Origin: Nocardioides terrae | GTDB lineage: Bacteria; Actinomycetota; Actinomycetes; Propionibacteriales; Nocardioidaceae | DNA length: 64,000 nucleotides | Assembly (NCBI RefSeq): GCF_900112345.1 | Contig: NZ_FOLB01000004.1 | Coordinates: 1 to 64,000 of the forward strand | Direction: 5' to 3' | In this document: positions 48,428 through 56,957 of the stretch, in pieces | Layout of the letters: the number at the start of each line of letters is the position of its first letter | Position numbering within the stretch: the first letter of the stretch is position 1 | Program-made: the position numbers and the translations under genes | The notes under the pieces: generated by a model | The model's input: only the letters and a program-made list of their open reading frames with translations | What the model was told of the DNA's origin: nothing | The model's database searches: none

Positions 48428-49672
48428 ATGGTCGAACATGAGTTCGATCATGGGGAGGTGATCATCCACGCCGACCTCGACTCGTTCTTCGCGTCGGTCG
48501 AGCAGCGCGACGACCCGCGGCTGCGCGGTCGTCCGGTCATCGTCGGCGGCGGAGTGGTCCTGGCGGCGAGCTATGAGGCGAAGGCGTTCGGCGTGCACTC
48601 GGCGATGGGTGGCCGGGCGGCGCTCGCGGCCTGCCCGGGCGCGATCGTCGTGCCGCCGCGCTTCGAGGCGTACGTCGAGGCGAGCCGGCGGGTCTTCGAG
48701 ATCTTCCGCGACACCACGCCGTTGGTCGAGGGCGTCTCGATCGACGAGGCGTTCCTCGACGTCGGCGGCCTGCGCCGGCTGGTGGGCCCGCCCGAGCAGA
48801 TCGCGACGACGCTGCGGCAGCGCGTCCGTGAGGAGGTGGGGCTGCCGATCTCGGTCGGCATCGCCCGGACGAAGTACCTCGCCAAGGTCGCCAGCGCGGT
48901 CAGCAAGCCCGACGGTCTCCTGGTCGTGCCGGTGCACGGGGAGGAGCACTTCCTCCACCCCCTGCCCGTGGAGCGGCTGTGGGGTGTCGGCGCCGTGACG
49001 GCGGCGAAGCTGCACGCGGAGGGCATCTACACGGTCGGACAGCTGGCCGCGCGCCAGGAGGCCGAGCTGACGCTCGCCGTCGGCAAGGCGTCCGGACGAC
49101 ACCTGCACGCCCTGGCCAACCTGCGGGATCCCCGGCCGGTCGTGGTCGGCAGGCGGCGTGGCTCGATCGGCTCGCAGAGCGCGTTCGGCCGCCAGCACCG
49201 CTCCTTCGAGGACCTCGAGGCGCTCCTCGCGGCCCTCGTCGACCGGGTGGCGCGGCGGCTGCGGTCAGGCGAGCGGATCGGGCGCACCTTCACGCTCCGG
49301 CTCCGCTTCGACGACTACACCCGCGCGACGCGGTCGGCGACGATCCCGCGGTCGACCGGCGCGACCGCCACCTGGCTGGAGGTGGGCCGTCGGGTGCTCC
49401 GCGAGGCGCGACCGCTGATCGAGGAGCGCGGCTGCACGCTGCTCGGGATCACCATCTCGGGGCTCGCCGACGCCCGCAGCGAGCAGCTCGAGCTGCCGCT
49501 CTGGGACCGCGGGGCGGGTGCGACGAACCGCGAGCTCGACACCGCGCTGGACGCCGTGCACGACCGGTTCGGGAAGGCGGCGGTGACCCGGGCCGTCCTG
49601 GTCGGGCGCCACACCGGGCACGAGATGCCCACGCTTCCCGACCCGGGTCCGCCCGACGGCCAGAGGGCATGA
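48428..49672 (+). CDS. dinB: DNA polymerase IV (Y-family)
   Basis: A 414-residue translesion polymerase. Palm residues are in IIHADLDSFFASVEQ (near 12-26) and SIDEAFLDV (near 104-112). The fingers, thumb and little-finger domains follow, with GVGAVTAAKLHAEGI in the thumb helix-hairpin-helix. EQLELPLW near 357 fits a sliding-clamp binding motif. The ATG at 48428 is the only good start; a GTG at 48458 is possible but would place an SD-like GGGGAG too close. An exact LexA box lies over codons 2-7. Confidence 0.93.
   Translation: MVEHEFDHGEVIIHADLDSFFASVEQRDDPRLRGRPVIVGGGVVLAASYEAKAFGVHSAMGGRAALAACPGAIVVPPRFEAYVEASRRVFEIFRDTTPLVEGVSIDEAFLDVGGLRRLVGPPEQIATTLRQRVREEVGLPISVGIARTKYLAKVASAVSKPDGLLVVPVHGEEHFLHPLPVERLWGVGAVTAAKLHAEGIYTVGQLAARQEAELTLAVGKASGRHLHALANLRDPRPVVVGRRRGSIGSQSAFGRQHRSFEDLEALLAALVDRVARRLRSGERIGRTFTLRLRFDDYTRATRSATIPRSTGATATWLEVGRRVLREARPLIEERGCTLLGITISGLADARSEQLELPLWDRGAGATNRELDTALDAVHDRFGKAAVTRAVLVGRHTGHEMPTLPDPGPPDGQRA
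48432..48447. promoter_or_regulatory. LexA (SOS) box at the dinB start
   Basis: TCGAACATGAGTTCGA matches the actinobacterial SOS consensus TCGAAC-N4-GTTCGA exactly on both arms. It overlaps the first codons of dinB, so bound LexA would sit on or just after the transcription start of a short-leader or leaderless mRNA. Confidence 0.75.
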
Positions 49673-49741
49673 GGTCAGGCGTCCGGCCGAAGCGCGCGTC
49701 CTGGGCGGCGCGCAGCCGGTCGGACGCCCCACCCCATGCCC

Positions 49742-49747
49742 TAGCCT
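49742..49747 (+). promoter_or_regulatory. -10 box of a leaderless promoter (yihY-like gene)
   Basis: TAGCCT fits TANNNT and ends 6 nt before the GTG at 49754; no ribosome site is present. Confidence 0.5.
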
Positions 49748-49753
49748 GGCCAC

Positions 49754-50851
49754 GTGGGCGTCGTGGCTGCGGTTGACCGTGCGCAACGGCAGTTCCCCCC
49801 GGTCGCGTTCCCGCTGGGCGTGATCTACAAGTTCTTCGACGACCAGGGCAACTACCTCGCCGCGATCGTCACCTACTACGCATTCATCGCGATCTTCCCG
49901 CTGATGCTGCTCGGCTCCTCGATCCTGGGCTTCTTCCTCGAGGGCAACGCCGACCTGCAGGAGCAGCTGCTCAACACGGCCCTGAGCCAGTTCCCGATCA
50001 TCGGCGACCAGCTCGGCCGGCCCGAGTCGATCCAGGGCTCGACCGGTGGTGTGGTCATCGGCTCGGTGGTCGCGCTCTACGGCGCCATGGGTCTCGGTCA
50101 GGCGATCCAGAACGCGCTCAACACGGCGTGGTCGGTGCCGCGCAACAGCCGCCCCAACCCGATCCTGCTGCGCGTGCGCAGCCTGATCCTGCTCGCCACC
50201 GCGGGCCTGGGCGTGCTCGCCCTCTCGGTCGTCTCCACCCTCGGCGCGAACACCAAGGTCTTCGGTCCGACCGCGCAGACCCCGGTCCTGCGCTGGCTCA
50301 TCATGATCCTGACCGTCATCGTCATCGGGACGGTCATCACGCTCCTGTTCCGTCTGGCCACTGCGCGCGACCACCCGCTTCGCTCGGCGGCGCCGGGCGC
50401 GTTCGCCCTCTCGATCATGTGGCAGGTGCTGCAGTGGGTCGGCGCGGTCTACGTGACCAACGTGATCAACGAGGCCGGGGGCGCGAACAAGACCTTCGCG
50501 ACGGTCCTGGGTCTGATCGCCTTCATCTACCTCGCCGCGGTCATCGGCATCCTCGGCATCGAGATCAACGTGGTGCTCGTGCGGCGGCTGTGGCCGCGGG
50601 CACTGCTGACCCCGTTCACGGATGCGGTGGACCTCACCGACGCCGACCGCCGTGCCTACGCGTCCTACGCCCTGATGAACCGGCACAAGGGCTTCCAGAC
50701 CGTCGCCGTCACCTTCGACGGACGCGACGGCGACACCCACGAGATCATCATGGACCCGAGCTGGGCCCGGAAGTCGCGCCGTCCGCGTCGCCGGCCCGAA
50801 GGAGACCCGCCCGGGCCGCACGAGATCGCGGAGCCGCACGACCACCTCTGA
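49754..50851 (+). CDS. YihY/BrkB-family inner membrane protein
   Basis: A 365-residue protein with six predicted membrane segments (YLAAIVTYYAFIAIFPLMLL first, later GGVVIGSVVALYGAMGLGQA and IMILTVIVIGTVITLLF). The N-terminal YYAFIAIFP and C-terminal YLAAVIGILGIEINVVL blocks are typical of YihY. The family was once called RNase BN in error; its real role is unknown. A basic cytoplasmic tail follows. GTG 49754 is preceded by a -10 box at leaderless spacing. Confidence 0.9.
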   Translation: MGVVAAVDRAQRQFPPVAFPLGVIYKFFDDQGNYLAAIVTYYAFIAIFPLMLLGSSILGFFLEGNADLQEQLLNTALSQFPIIGDQLGRPESIQGSTGGVVIGSVVALYGAMGLGQAIQNALNTAWSVPRNSRPNPILLRVRSLILLATAGLGVLALSVVSTLGANTKVFGPTAQTPVLRWLIMILTVIVIGTVITLLFRLATARDHPLRSAAPGAFALSIMWQVLQWVGAVYVTNVINEAGGANKTFATVLGLIAFIYLAAVIGILGIEINVVLVRRLWPRALLTPFTDAVDLTDADRRAYASYALMNRHKGFQTVAVTFDGRDGDTHEIIMDPSWARKSRRPRRRPEGDPPGPHEIAEPHDHL

Positions 50852-50896
50852 GACACCCCTGGGCCGCCTCTGGGCCGCCTCTGAGGCGTTCGCCGG

Positions 50897-51478
50897 CTAG
50901 CGCAGCGGCACGAACCGGTAGGCGCCGTGCGTGGTCACCTCGTCCACGCCCTGCTGCCGGACCGCGAGCGTCATCCAGCCCTCGACCGGCACGACGAGCC
51001 GGCCCGGGTCGGCGAGCTGGTCGAGCAGCGCGGTGGGCATCGACTCCGCGCCGGCGGAGACCAGGATCCGGTCGTACGGCTCCCCGGCCGGTGCGCCGAG
51101 CACGCCGGGCTGCGCCTCCTCGACGTGCGCCCACGGCCAACCGCCGGCCGCGACGTTGCCGGCGCCCCAGCGGGCCAGCCGGGGGTCGAGCTCGACCCCG
51201 ACGACCTCGCCCTCCGGTCCGGTCAGGTGGGCCAGCAGGCCGGTCGTCCAGCCGGAGCCCGCGCCGACGTCGAGCACGCGCTGCCCCAGCTGGACGTCGA
51301 GCAGGCGCAGCATCGCCCGGACGGTCGTGGGCTGCGAGTTGGTCTGGCCGTGCCCGATCGGGATGGGGGCGTCCTCGGCCGCCCGCCACCGGTCGCCCTC
51401 GAGGAGGAACCCCTCGCGCGGGACCGCGGCGAAGGCCTGCTCGACCTTGTCCATGGCCTCCCGGTATCCGCCGGGCAC
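50897..51478 (-). CDS. Protein-L-isoaspartate O-methyltransferase-like protein
   Basis: A 193-residue SAM-dependent methyltransferase of the PCMT group. It has GHGQTNSQPTTVRAMLRLL near 42-60, the SAM loop VLDVGAGSGWTTGLL (about 68-82) and VGVELDPRLA. The family repairs isoaspartyl residues in aged proteins; some members act on other substrates. GTG 51478 is used; ATG 51454 (MDKVEQAFAAVPRE) is equally possible, with a GGGAGG site that is rather close. It lies 16 nt downstream of the glycosyltransferase gene and may be co-transcribed. Confidence 0.8.
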   Translation of the reverse strand: MPGGYREAMDKVEQAFAAVPREGFLLEGDRWRAAEDAPIPIGHGQTNSQPTTVRAMLRLLDVQLGQRVLDVGAGSGWTTGLLAHLTGPEGEVVGVELDPRLARWGAGNVAAGGWPWAHVEEAQPGVLGAPAGEPYDRILVSAGAESMPTALLDQLADPGRLVVPVEGWMTLAVRQQGVDEVTTHGAYRFVPLR

Positions 51479-51494
51479 GGTCGACGATCACGCG

Positions 51495-53009
51495 TCACGC
51501 GTCGTAGTGCGACAGCCGCGGCCACTGCTCGGCCCACGACCCGTCGGGGTCGTCGCACACCCGGACAGGAGCGCCCTGCTCCTCGGCGTCGAGGTCGTGG
51601 TGGTTGTCGAGCCGGGCCACCTCGCGACAGCCGGTGAAGAACCGCTCGGCGTCCAGGTCGCCGACGACCACGACCGGTCCGGCGCCCGCGGGTGGCGGGC
51701 CCCAGTTACGCCAGCCGTTGTGGCCGCTGAAGACGGGCAGCCCGACGTCGTACCACTCCGCGGCGCCGGCCTCGCCGTAGTTCTGCGTGAAGACGACAGC
51801 GGTCCGCCGCTGCGCGGGGGTCAGCCCGGCCACGACCGCGCGGATCTCGTCGGTGTACGCCGGCCAGCCGACCGTCTCGCGCTGGTCCTCACCGGCGTCG
51901 GCGTAGAACGTGCCTGCCCAGGTGTGGACCGGCAGCACGGGCAGGAAGATCGGCCAGGCGACCGCCGCCGAGAGGGCGAGCACCGCGGACGCCACGACCA
52001 GCCGCAACCGTGCCCAGCGCTCGGCGACCACGACGCAGCCCGCCGCGAGCAGGGGAGGGATGGCGCCGGCGAGGTAGTAGCCCTTGCCGCCGGCGACGAG
52101 GAACCAGCCGGCGAGGATCAGGAACGTCACCGGCAGCGGCCGGAGCAGTCGCCAGTGCGGCCGGCGCAGGAGCGCGACCAGCCCCGTGATCCAGACGACC
52201 GCGATGAGCGGGCTGAACATGATCAGCGTCTCGCCGACGTAGGCGACCCGCTCCCCGAGGCCGCCGTACTCCTCGCGGATGTCGGCGGCGAGCGCGAACA
52301 CCGGCCAGTCGTGCTGCGCCTGCCAGACCAGGTTCGGCAGCCAGAGCAGCGCCGCGAGTGCCGCCGCCAGCCACGGCCACGGGGTGCGCAGGGCCGGCCG
52401 GGACGCCCCGCAGACGGCGAGCGCGACCAGCAGTGACACGAGGAGGAATGCGACGGCGTGCTTGTTGTTGAGGCCGACGCCCGCGACGAGCCCGGCTCCG
52501 AGCCACAGCCACCGCGCCCGGTGTACGTCGGACGGGCCGGTGCCGGCCCGGAGTGCCGCGGTGACCAGCGCGAGCACGGCCGTCCACGTGAGCATGTCGA
52601 ACGTGGCGGTCGACAGCAGGTGCCCGAGCGCGAGCACGATGACCGAGGCGGCACAGACGACCGCTGCGACGATCTGGGCCGACCTGGTTCCGCCGAGCGC
52701 CCGGGCGAACCACGACGTCAGCAGCGTCACTCCGACCGAGGCCAGCACGCTCGGGACCCGGAGCGCGAGGACGCTGTGCGGGGCGACGAGGTCGGCGGCG
52801 CGGGCGAGCAGGGCCGTGAGCGCCGGCTGGTCGGGGTAGCCCCACGCGAGCCGGTGGCCGGCCGAGGTGAAGTAGAGCTCGTCGCGATGCGGCCCGTAGT
52901 GCGGCGCGAGCAGGAGCAGGGCGACCGCCTGCACGACCGCGACGGCGAGCACTCCTGGCGCCACGCCGCGGCCGACGCTGCGCGAGGCGGCGAGGGGCAC
53001 GTTCGGCAT
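51495..53009 (-). CDS. GT39-family (ArnT/PMT-like) membrane glycosyltransferase
   Basis: A 504-residue polytopic protein with about eleven hydrophobic segments. The first extracytoplasmic loop has HRDELYFTSAGHRLAWGYPDQPAL, the acidic motif expected for glycosyltransferase family 39 enzymes using polyprenyl-phosphate sugars. The C-terminal domain is soluble (about 380-504). The probable role is sugar transfer to a lipid or wall polymer outside the membrane. The ATG at 53009 lies 26 nt from the divergent enoyl-CoA hydratase start. Confidence 0.85.
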   Translation of the reverse strand: MPNVPLAASRSVGRGVAPGVLAVAVVQAVALLLLAPHYGPHRDELYFTSAGHRLAWGYPDQPALTALLARAADLVAPHSVLALRVPSVLASVGVTLLTSWFARALGGTRSAQIVAAVVCAASVIVLALGHLLSTATFDMLTWTAVLALVTAALRAGTGPSDVHRARWLWLGAGLVAGVGLNNKHAVAFLLVSLLVALAVCGASRPALRTPWPWLAAALAALLWLPNLVWQAQHDWPVFALAADIREEYGGLGERVAYVGETLIMFSPLIAVVWITGLVALLRRPHWRLLRPLPVTFLILAGWFLVAGGKGYYLAGAIPPLLAAGCVVVAERWARLRLVVASAVLALSAAVAWPIFLPVLPVHTWAGTFYADAGEDQRETVGWPAYTDEIRAVVAGLTPAQRRTAVVFTQNYGEAGAAEWYDVGLPVFSGHNGWRNWGPPPAGAGPVVVVGDLDAERFFTGCREVARLDNHHDLDAEEQGAPVRVCDDPDGSWAEQWPRLSHYDA

Positions 53010-53035
53010 CGTAGAGATCCGGCAGGATGGTCCGC

Positions 53036-53788
53036 ATGCCCGAAGATGCTGAGCTGGTCCACTACGCCGTCGCCGACGACGTTGCGACGATCACCCTCGA
53101 CTCCCCGCACAACCGCAACGCGCTCTCCCGGCAGCTCGTTCGGGAGCTGTTCGCGCAGCTGCAGCGGGCGGCGGCGGACGAGCAGGCGAAGGTGGTGCTG
53201 CTGACGTCATCGGGCCGAGTGTTCTGCTCGGGCGCGGACCTGTCGGAGGCGGCGAGCGGTGCGGCCGAGGACGGCCCGCGTGCCATCGTCGGTCTGCAGC
53301 GGGCCATCGTGGCGCACCCCAAGCCGGTCGTCGTCGCACTCGCCGGCCCGGTCCGCGCCGGGGGCATCGGGATCGTCGCCGCCGCCGACATCGTGATCGC
53401 GACGAAGGACGCCGACTTCGCACTGACCGAGGTGAAGCTGGGCCTCGCCCCCGCGGCCATCTCGCTGACCGTGCTGCCCCGGCTGACGAGCCGCGCTGCG
53501 GCCTACACCTTCCTGATGGGGGAGAAGTTCCCCGCCGACGCCGCGGCCGACTTCGGCCTCGTGACGACCGTCGTCGACGGCGACGACCTGGCCGCCGAGG
53601 TCGTCCGGGTGTGCGCCTCGGTCGCGAGCGGCGCGCCGCAGGGCCTGCGGGAGACCAAGGCGCTGCTGGCCCGCCCGTTGCTGGCCGCCATCGATGCCGG
53701 CGAGGACGAGATGGCCACGCTCAGCGCCCGGCTCTTCGCCTCCGACGAGGCCCGCGAGGCGATGCTCGCGTTCCTGTCCAAGAAGTGA
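53036..53788 (+). CDS. Enoyl-CoA hydratase/isomerase family protein
   Basis: A 250-residue crotonase-fold protein. Conserved parts are LDSPHNRNALSRQL, SSGRVFCSGADLSEA (CoA-binding oxyanion region), GPVRAGGIGIVAAADIVIA and FALTEVKLGLAPAAIS. The first catalytic Glu of classic hydratases is replaced (AGGIGIV), while the second (TEVKLG) is kept. This is like methylglutaconyl-CoA hydratase-type or other specialised members. ATG 53036 is favoured over ATG 53027 because CAGGA is at suitable spacing. The precise substrate cannot be told. Confidence 0.85.
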   Translation: MPEDAELVHYAVADDVATITLDSPHNRNALSRQLVRELFAQLQRAAADEQAKVVLLTSSGRVFCSGADLSEAASGAAEDGPRAIVGLQRAIVAHPKPVVVALAGPVRAGGIGIVAAADIVIATKDADFALTEVKLGLAPAAISLTVLPRLTSRAAAYTFLMGEKFPADAAADFGLVTTVVDGDDLAAEVVRVCASVASGAPQGLRETKALLARPLLAAIDAGEDEMATLSARLFASDEAREAMLAFLSKK

Positions 53789-53855
53789 TGCCGGCCCGGA
53801 AGGCCCGCGGCCGACGAAACGGTGGGACGATCTGCGCCCCCAGCACCTCGCGGGG

Positions 53856-53861
53856 TAGGCT
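53856..53861 (+). promoter_or_regulatory. -10 box upstream of helR
   Basis: TAGGCT fits TANNNT. It would start transcription near 53868, exactly at a TTG that opens a short in-frame reading frame of 21 codons ending over the helR start. This implies a 62-nt leader before helR. Confidence 0.45.
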
Positions 53862-53868
53862 TTTCGAC

Positions 53869-53934
53869 TTGCTGCCCTGCTCGGGAGACGGGGCGCACCG
53901 GACACGGATGAGCCTCGAGGGGAACGCGGGTTGA
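53869..53934 (+). CDS. Possible leader peptide upstream of helR (uORF)
   Basis: From TTG 53869 (at the predicted transcription start) or ATG 53908 a frame runs to TGA 53932-53934, giving 21 or 8 residues (the latter MSLEGNAG). The stop overlaps the helR TTG start as TTGA. The arrangement suggests translational coupling of helR to the leader. No homologue is known to me and the frame could be chance. Confidence 0.35.
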   Translation: MLPCSGDGAHRTRMSLEGNAG

Positions 53935-56129
53935 GCGAGGAGCTTGTCGAGCAGGAGATCGCACGCGAACAGGCGTTCGTGGATCGGGTCTACGTGCAGC
54001 TGGAGAAGTCGGCGAAGTCGGCGCAGGCATTGGCGAAGGAAGGCCATGCGCGTGGCGGGCTCGGCCACGAGGGCGGTCTGGTCGAGCGTGACGCGATGGT
54101 CTTCCAGGCCGCGCGGCGCATCGCCCAGCTGGACGCGGCGCACGAGGGGCTGGTCTTCGGCCGCCTCGACCTGCGCCCGGAGGTCGACGGCGAGCCGCGC
54201 TACATCGGCCGGATCGGCCTGCGCGACGAGGACCGCGACTCCCTGCTGATCGACTGGCGGGCACCGGCGGCCGCGGTGTTCTACCAGGCCACCGCGGCGG
54301 AGCCGCAGAACGTCGTACGCCGGCGCGTGCTGCGCGCCCGCGGGCGCGACGTCCTCGGTGTCGAGGACGAGCTGCTCGACGCCAGTGCCTACGAGGGGCG
54401 CGAGACCGAGCTGCCGATCATCGGCGAGGGCGCCCTGATGGCCCAGCTCAGCCGGGCCCGCGACCGCCAGATGCACTCGATCGTCGCGACCATCCAGGCC
54501 GAGCAGGACAAGGCGATCCGCGCGCCCGGCCGGGGCGTCGTCTCGATCTCCGGTGGTCCGGGCGTCGGCAAGACGGTGGTCGCGCTGCACCGCGCGGCCT
54601 ACCTGCTCTACACCGACCGCCGGCGCTACGAGGCCGGCGGCGTGCTGATCGTCGGCCCGTCCGGCGTGTTCATGACCTACATCTCGCGGGTGCTGCCCAG
54701 CCTCGGCGAGACCGCCGTGGCCCTGCGCAGCCTCGGCGAGGTCGTCGACGGCGTGAAGGCGACCCGCCACGACGAGCCCGCGGTCGCCGCCGTCAAGGGC
54801 TCGGCGCGGATGACCGAGCTGCTCCGGCGTACCGCCCGCCAGCAGGTGCCCGGGAGCCCCGGTGAGTTCCGCATCTTCTACCGCGACGACGTGCTCACCC
54901 TCGACCGCAACCGGCTCGGCAACCTCCGCCGCCAGCTGATGAGCCAGGGCCGCCGCAACCGCCAGCTGCCGCGCGTCGCCAACACGCTGCTCGACGCGCT
55001 GTGGCGACAGGTCCGCAGCGAGCGCGGACGCGAGCGCGGCAAGCCGGCCTTCGAGGACGACATGCTCGGCGACCAGCGGTTCCTCGACTTCACCGCCGCG
55101 TGGTGGCCGGCGCTGGACGCCGAGACCGTGCTCGGCTGGCTGCGCGACCCCGAGTTCCTCGCCCGGGTCGGCGACGGCGTGGTCAGCTCCGAGGACCAGG
55201 CGCTGCTGCTCAAGTCGTGGTCGTCCCACTCCGGTGCCAACGGCCGGGTCGACCTCTCGATCCAGGACGTGCCCCTGCTCGACGAGCTGCGCTACGCCCT
55301 CGGCGACCTGCCCGAGCAGCCCGCCGACGAGCGCGACGTCGACACCGAGCTCAACATCAACGTGCAGGAGCTGCTGACCGCCTCGGACCGCGAGTTCGCC
55401 TCGGGTCCGGGGTGGCGTCCGCCGACCAACCGGATCGAGGACGACCCGTTCGCCCACGTCCTCATCGACGAGGCTCAGGACCTCACGCCCATGCAGTGGC
55501 GCATGGTCGGCCGGCGCGGCCGGACCGCGTCCTGGACCATCGTCGGCGACCCGGCGCAGTCCTCCTGGCCGGTGCCGGAGGAGGCTGCCACGGCCCGCGC
55601 CGAGGCGCTCGAGGGCAAGCCGGTCCACGAGTTCCACCTCGGCACGAACTACCGCAACAGTGCCGAGATCTACGCCTTCGCTGCCGCGTACGCCGGCCGG
55701 GTCGGCCTGGACGCCGACCTCCCGACCGCCGTGCGCTCGACCGGTGTCGAGCCGGAGGTGCTCGACGGCGTCGCCGACCTCGAGGCGGCGACCCGCACGG
55801 AGGTCGTCCGGCTCGCCGGCCAGGTCGCCGGGACCGTCGGCGTCGTGGTCCCGGTCGCCCGTCGCTCCGAGGTCAACTCCTGGCTCGCGTCCTGGCCCGA
55901 GCTCGCCGCCGACGCGCCGTCGGCCCGGGCGTCGGCCGCCGATGCCGGGTCGACCCCGTCCGGCGAGGACCGGGTCGTCGTGCTCACCGGCCTCGACACC
56001 AAGGGCCTCGAGTTCGACGGCATCGTCGTGGTGCGCCCGCAGGAGATCGAGGACGAGTCGCCGACCGGCCGCGCCACGCTCTACGTCGTGCTCACCCGGG
56101 CGACCCAGCTGCTGACCACGATCAGCTGA
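53931..56129 (+). CDS. helR: RNA polymerase-recycling helicase-like ATPase (HelD/HelR class II)
   Basis: A 732-residue UvrD/Rep-like superfamily 1 ATPase of the actinobacterial HelD/HelR class. HelD family proteins free stalled RNA polymerase from DNA, and HelR also displaces rifamycins. The N-terminal coiled-coil arm (EELVEQEIAREQAFVDRVYVQL) is typical. Walker A is GGPGVGKTVV (about 206-215), Walker B IDEAQDLTPMQW (about 511) and a late GLDTKGLEFDGIVV and VLTRATQ close the ATPase. The TTG start has a GAGGGG site 8 nt upstream. No inverted-repeat rifamycin-associated element was seen upstream. A short reading frame overlaps the start. Confidence 0.87.
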   Translation: MSEELVEQEIAREQAFVDRVYVQLEKSAKSAQALAKEGHARGGLGHEGGLVERDAMVFQAARRIAQLDAAHEGLVFGRLDLRPEVDGEPRYIGRIGLRDEDRDSLLIDWRAPAAAVFYQATAAEPQNVVRRRVLRARGRDVLGVEDELLDASAYEGRETELPIIGEGALMAQLSRARDRQMHSIVATIQAEQDKAIRAPGRGVVSISGGPGVGKTVVALHRAAYLLYTDRRRYEAGGVLIVGPSGVFMTYISRVLPSLGETAVALRSLGEVVDGVKATRHDEPAVAAVKGSARMTELLRRTARQQVPGSPGEFRIFYRDDVLTLDRNRLGNLRRQLMSQGRRNRQLPRVANTLLDALWRQVRSERGRERGKPAFEDDMLGDQRFLDFTAAWWPALDAETVLGWLRDPEFLARVGDGVVSSEDQALLLKSWSSHSGANGRVDLSIQDVPLLDELRYALGDLPEQPADERDVDTELNINVQELLTASDREFASGPGWRPPTNRIEDDPFAHVLIDEAQDLTPMQWRMVGRRGRTASWTIVGDPAQSSWPVPEEAATARAEALEGKPVHEFHLGTNYRNSAEIYAFAAAYAGRVGLDADLPTAVRSTGVEPEVLDGVADLEAATRTEVVRLAGQVAGTVGVVVPVARRSEVNSWLASWPELAADAPSARASAADAGSTPSGEDRVVVLTGLDTKGLEFDGIVVVRPQEIEDESPTGRATLYVVLTRATQLLTTIS

Positions 56130-56246
56130 GCCCGGAGAACGACGCAGGAAGGCGCGGCTCCTGCCGACGTACCTGACGCGTCGGTGTGTCCTGCGGCCGA
56201 CCGGGATATGGTTTTCGCGCTCCCCTCTCACCTGAAACGGATCTCG

Positions 56247-56879
56247 ATGCGGCCGCTTCGCACTCTTCTCGGTGCCCTCCTCGTGCTGGTCGTGGCGGGG
56301 TCGGTGGCCCCGCCGGCGATGGCCGGTCCTCGCCTGCACGCGCGCCAGTCCGGCCCGGCCGCCAACCGGCTGACCTGGTCGGAGACCGGGTCCTACCTGC
56401 TCGGCGACTCCATCGCGGCCTATGCGACCGACGACATCGCCGAGCAGCGCCCGGGCTGGACGATCAACGCCGTCCACGGCCGCCCGGTCTCCGACCTCCC
56501 GGTGCTGGTGAGCAACCTCCGCGCCGTCGACCGGCGACCGTCCCGCGTCGTCATCGAGCTGGGCTCCAACCAGTCGGCGGGCTGGTCGAAGGCGGACTAC
56601 GAGGAGACGGTCCGTCGCCTGCCGCGGTCGACCCGGGTGCTGCTCGTGACGCCCTACAAGGCGCCGTGGCGCTGGGGGCACAGGGCAGCCCGGACCACCG
56701 GTGCCTACGCGCACTGGATGAACCAGATCGCCGCACAGCGCCCGCACACCTGCGTCGTTCCGTGGCGGTCCCGCGCGAAGAGACACCCGGGATGGCTGCG
56801 CGACGGTCTGCACCCGAAGCCCGCCTACTTCTCGACGTGGGCCGACATCCTCCTGAAGGCCGACGAGGCCTGCCGCTGA
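56247..56879 (+). CDS. Secreted SGNH-hydrolase-like protein
   Basis: A 210-residue exported protein. The signal peptide is LLGALLVLVVAGSVAPPAMA, cleaved near residue 27. SGNH-like blocks are LLGDSIAAYA (catalytic Ser near 55), ELGSNQSAGW (block III near 106), and DGLHPK (Asp-x-x-His near 186-189). The set resembles the SGNH domain of cell-surface O-acetyltransferases (OafB/OatA) more than free esterases. ATG 56247 is chosen because it begins the signal peptide; a TATGGT box at 56204-56209 is a likely -10. Confidence 0.75.
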   Translation: MRPLRTLLGALLVLVVAGSVAPPAMAGPRLHARQSGPAANRLTWSETGSYLLGDSIAAYATDDIAEQRPGWTINAVHGRPVSDLPVLVSNLRAVDRRPSRVVIELGSNQSAGWSKADYEETVRRLPRSTRVLLVTPYKAPWRWGHRAARTTGAYAHWMNQIAAQRPHTCVVPWRSRAKRHPGWLRDGLHPKPAYFSTWADILLKADEACR

Positions 56880-56944
56880 GGCCTGTCATCTCGGCCCGGT
56901 CGCCTGCCCGCTGAAACGGGACGACCGGCCGCCACGCAGATCAC

Positions 56945-56950
56945 TAGGCT
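56945..56950 (+). promoter_or_regulatory. -10 box of a leaderless promoter (PhzE-like gene)
   Basis: TAGGCT fits TANNNT and ends 7 nt before ATG 56958; no ribosome site lies between. Confidence 0.55.
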
Positions 56951-56957
56951 TCCGCCC

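Noticed and set aside
53789..53930. Rifamycin-associated element upstream of helR
   Set aside because: No convincing inverted repeat of that type was found; only a -10 box and a possible leader frame are supported.
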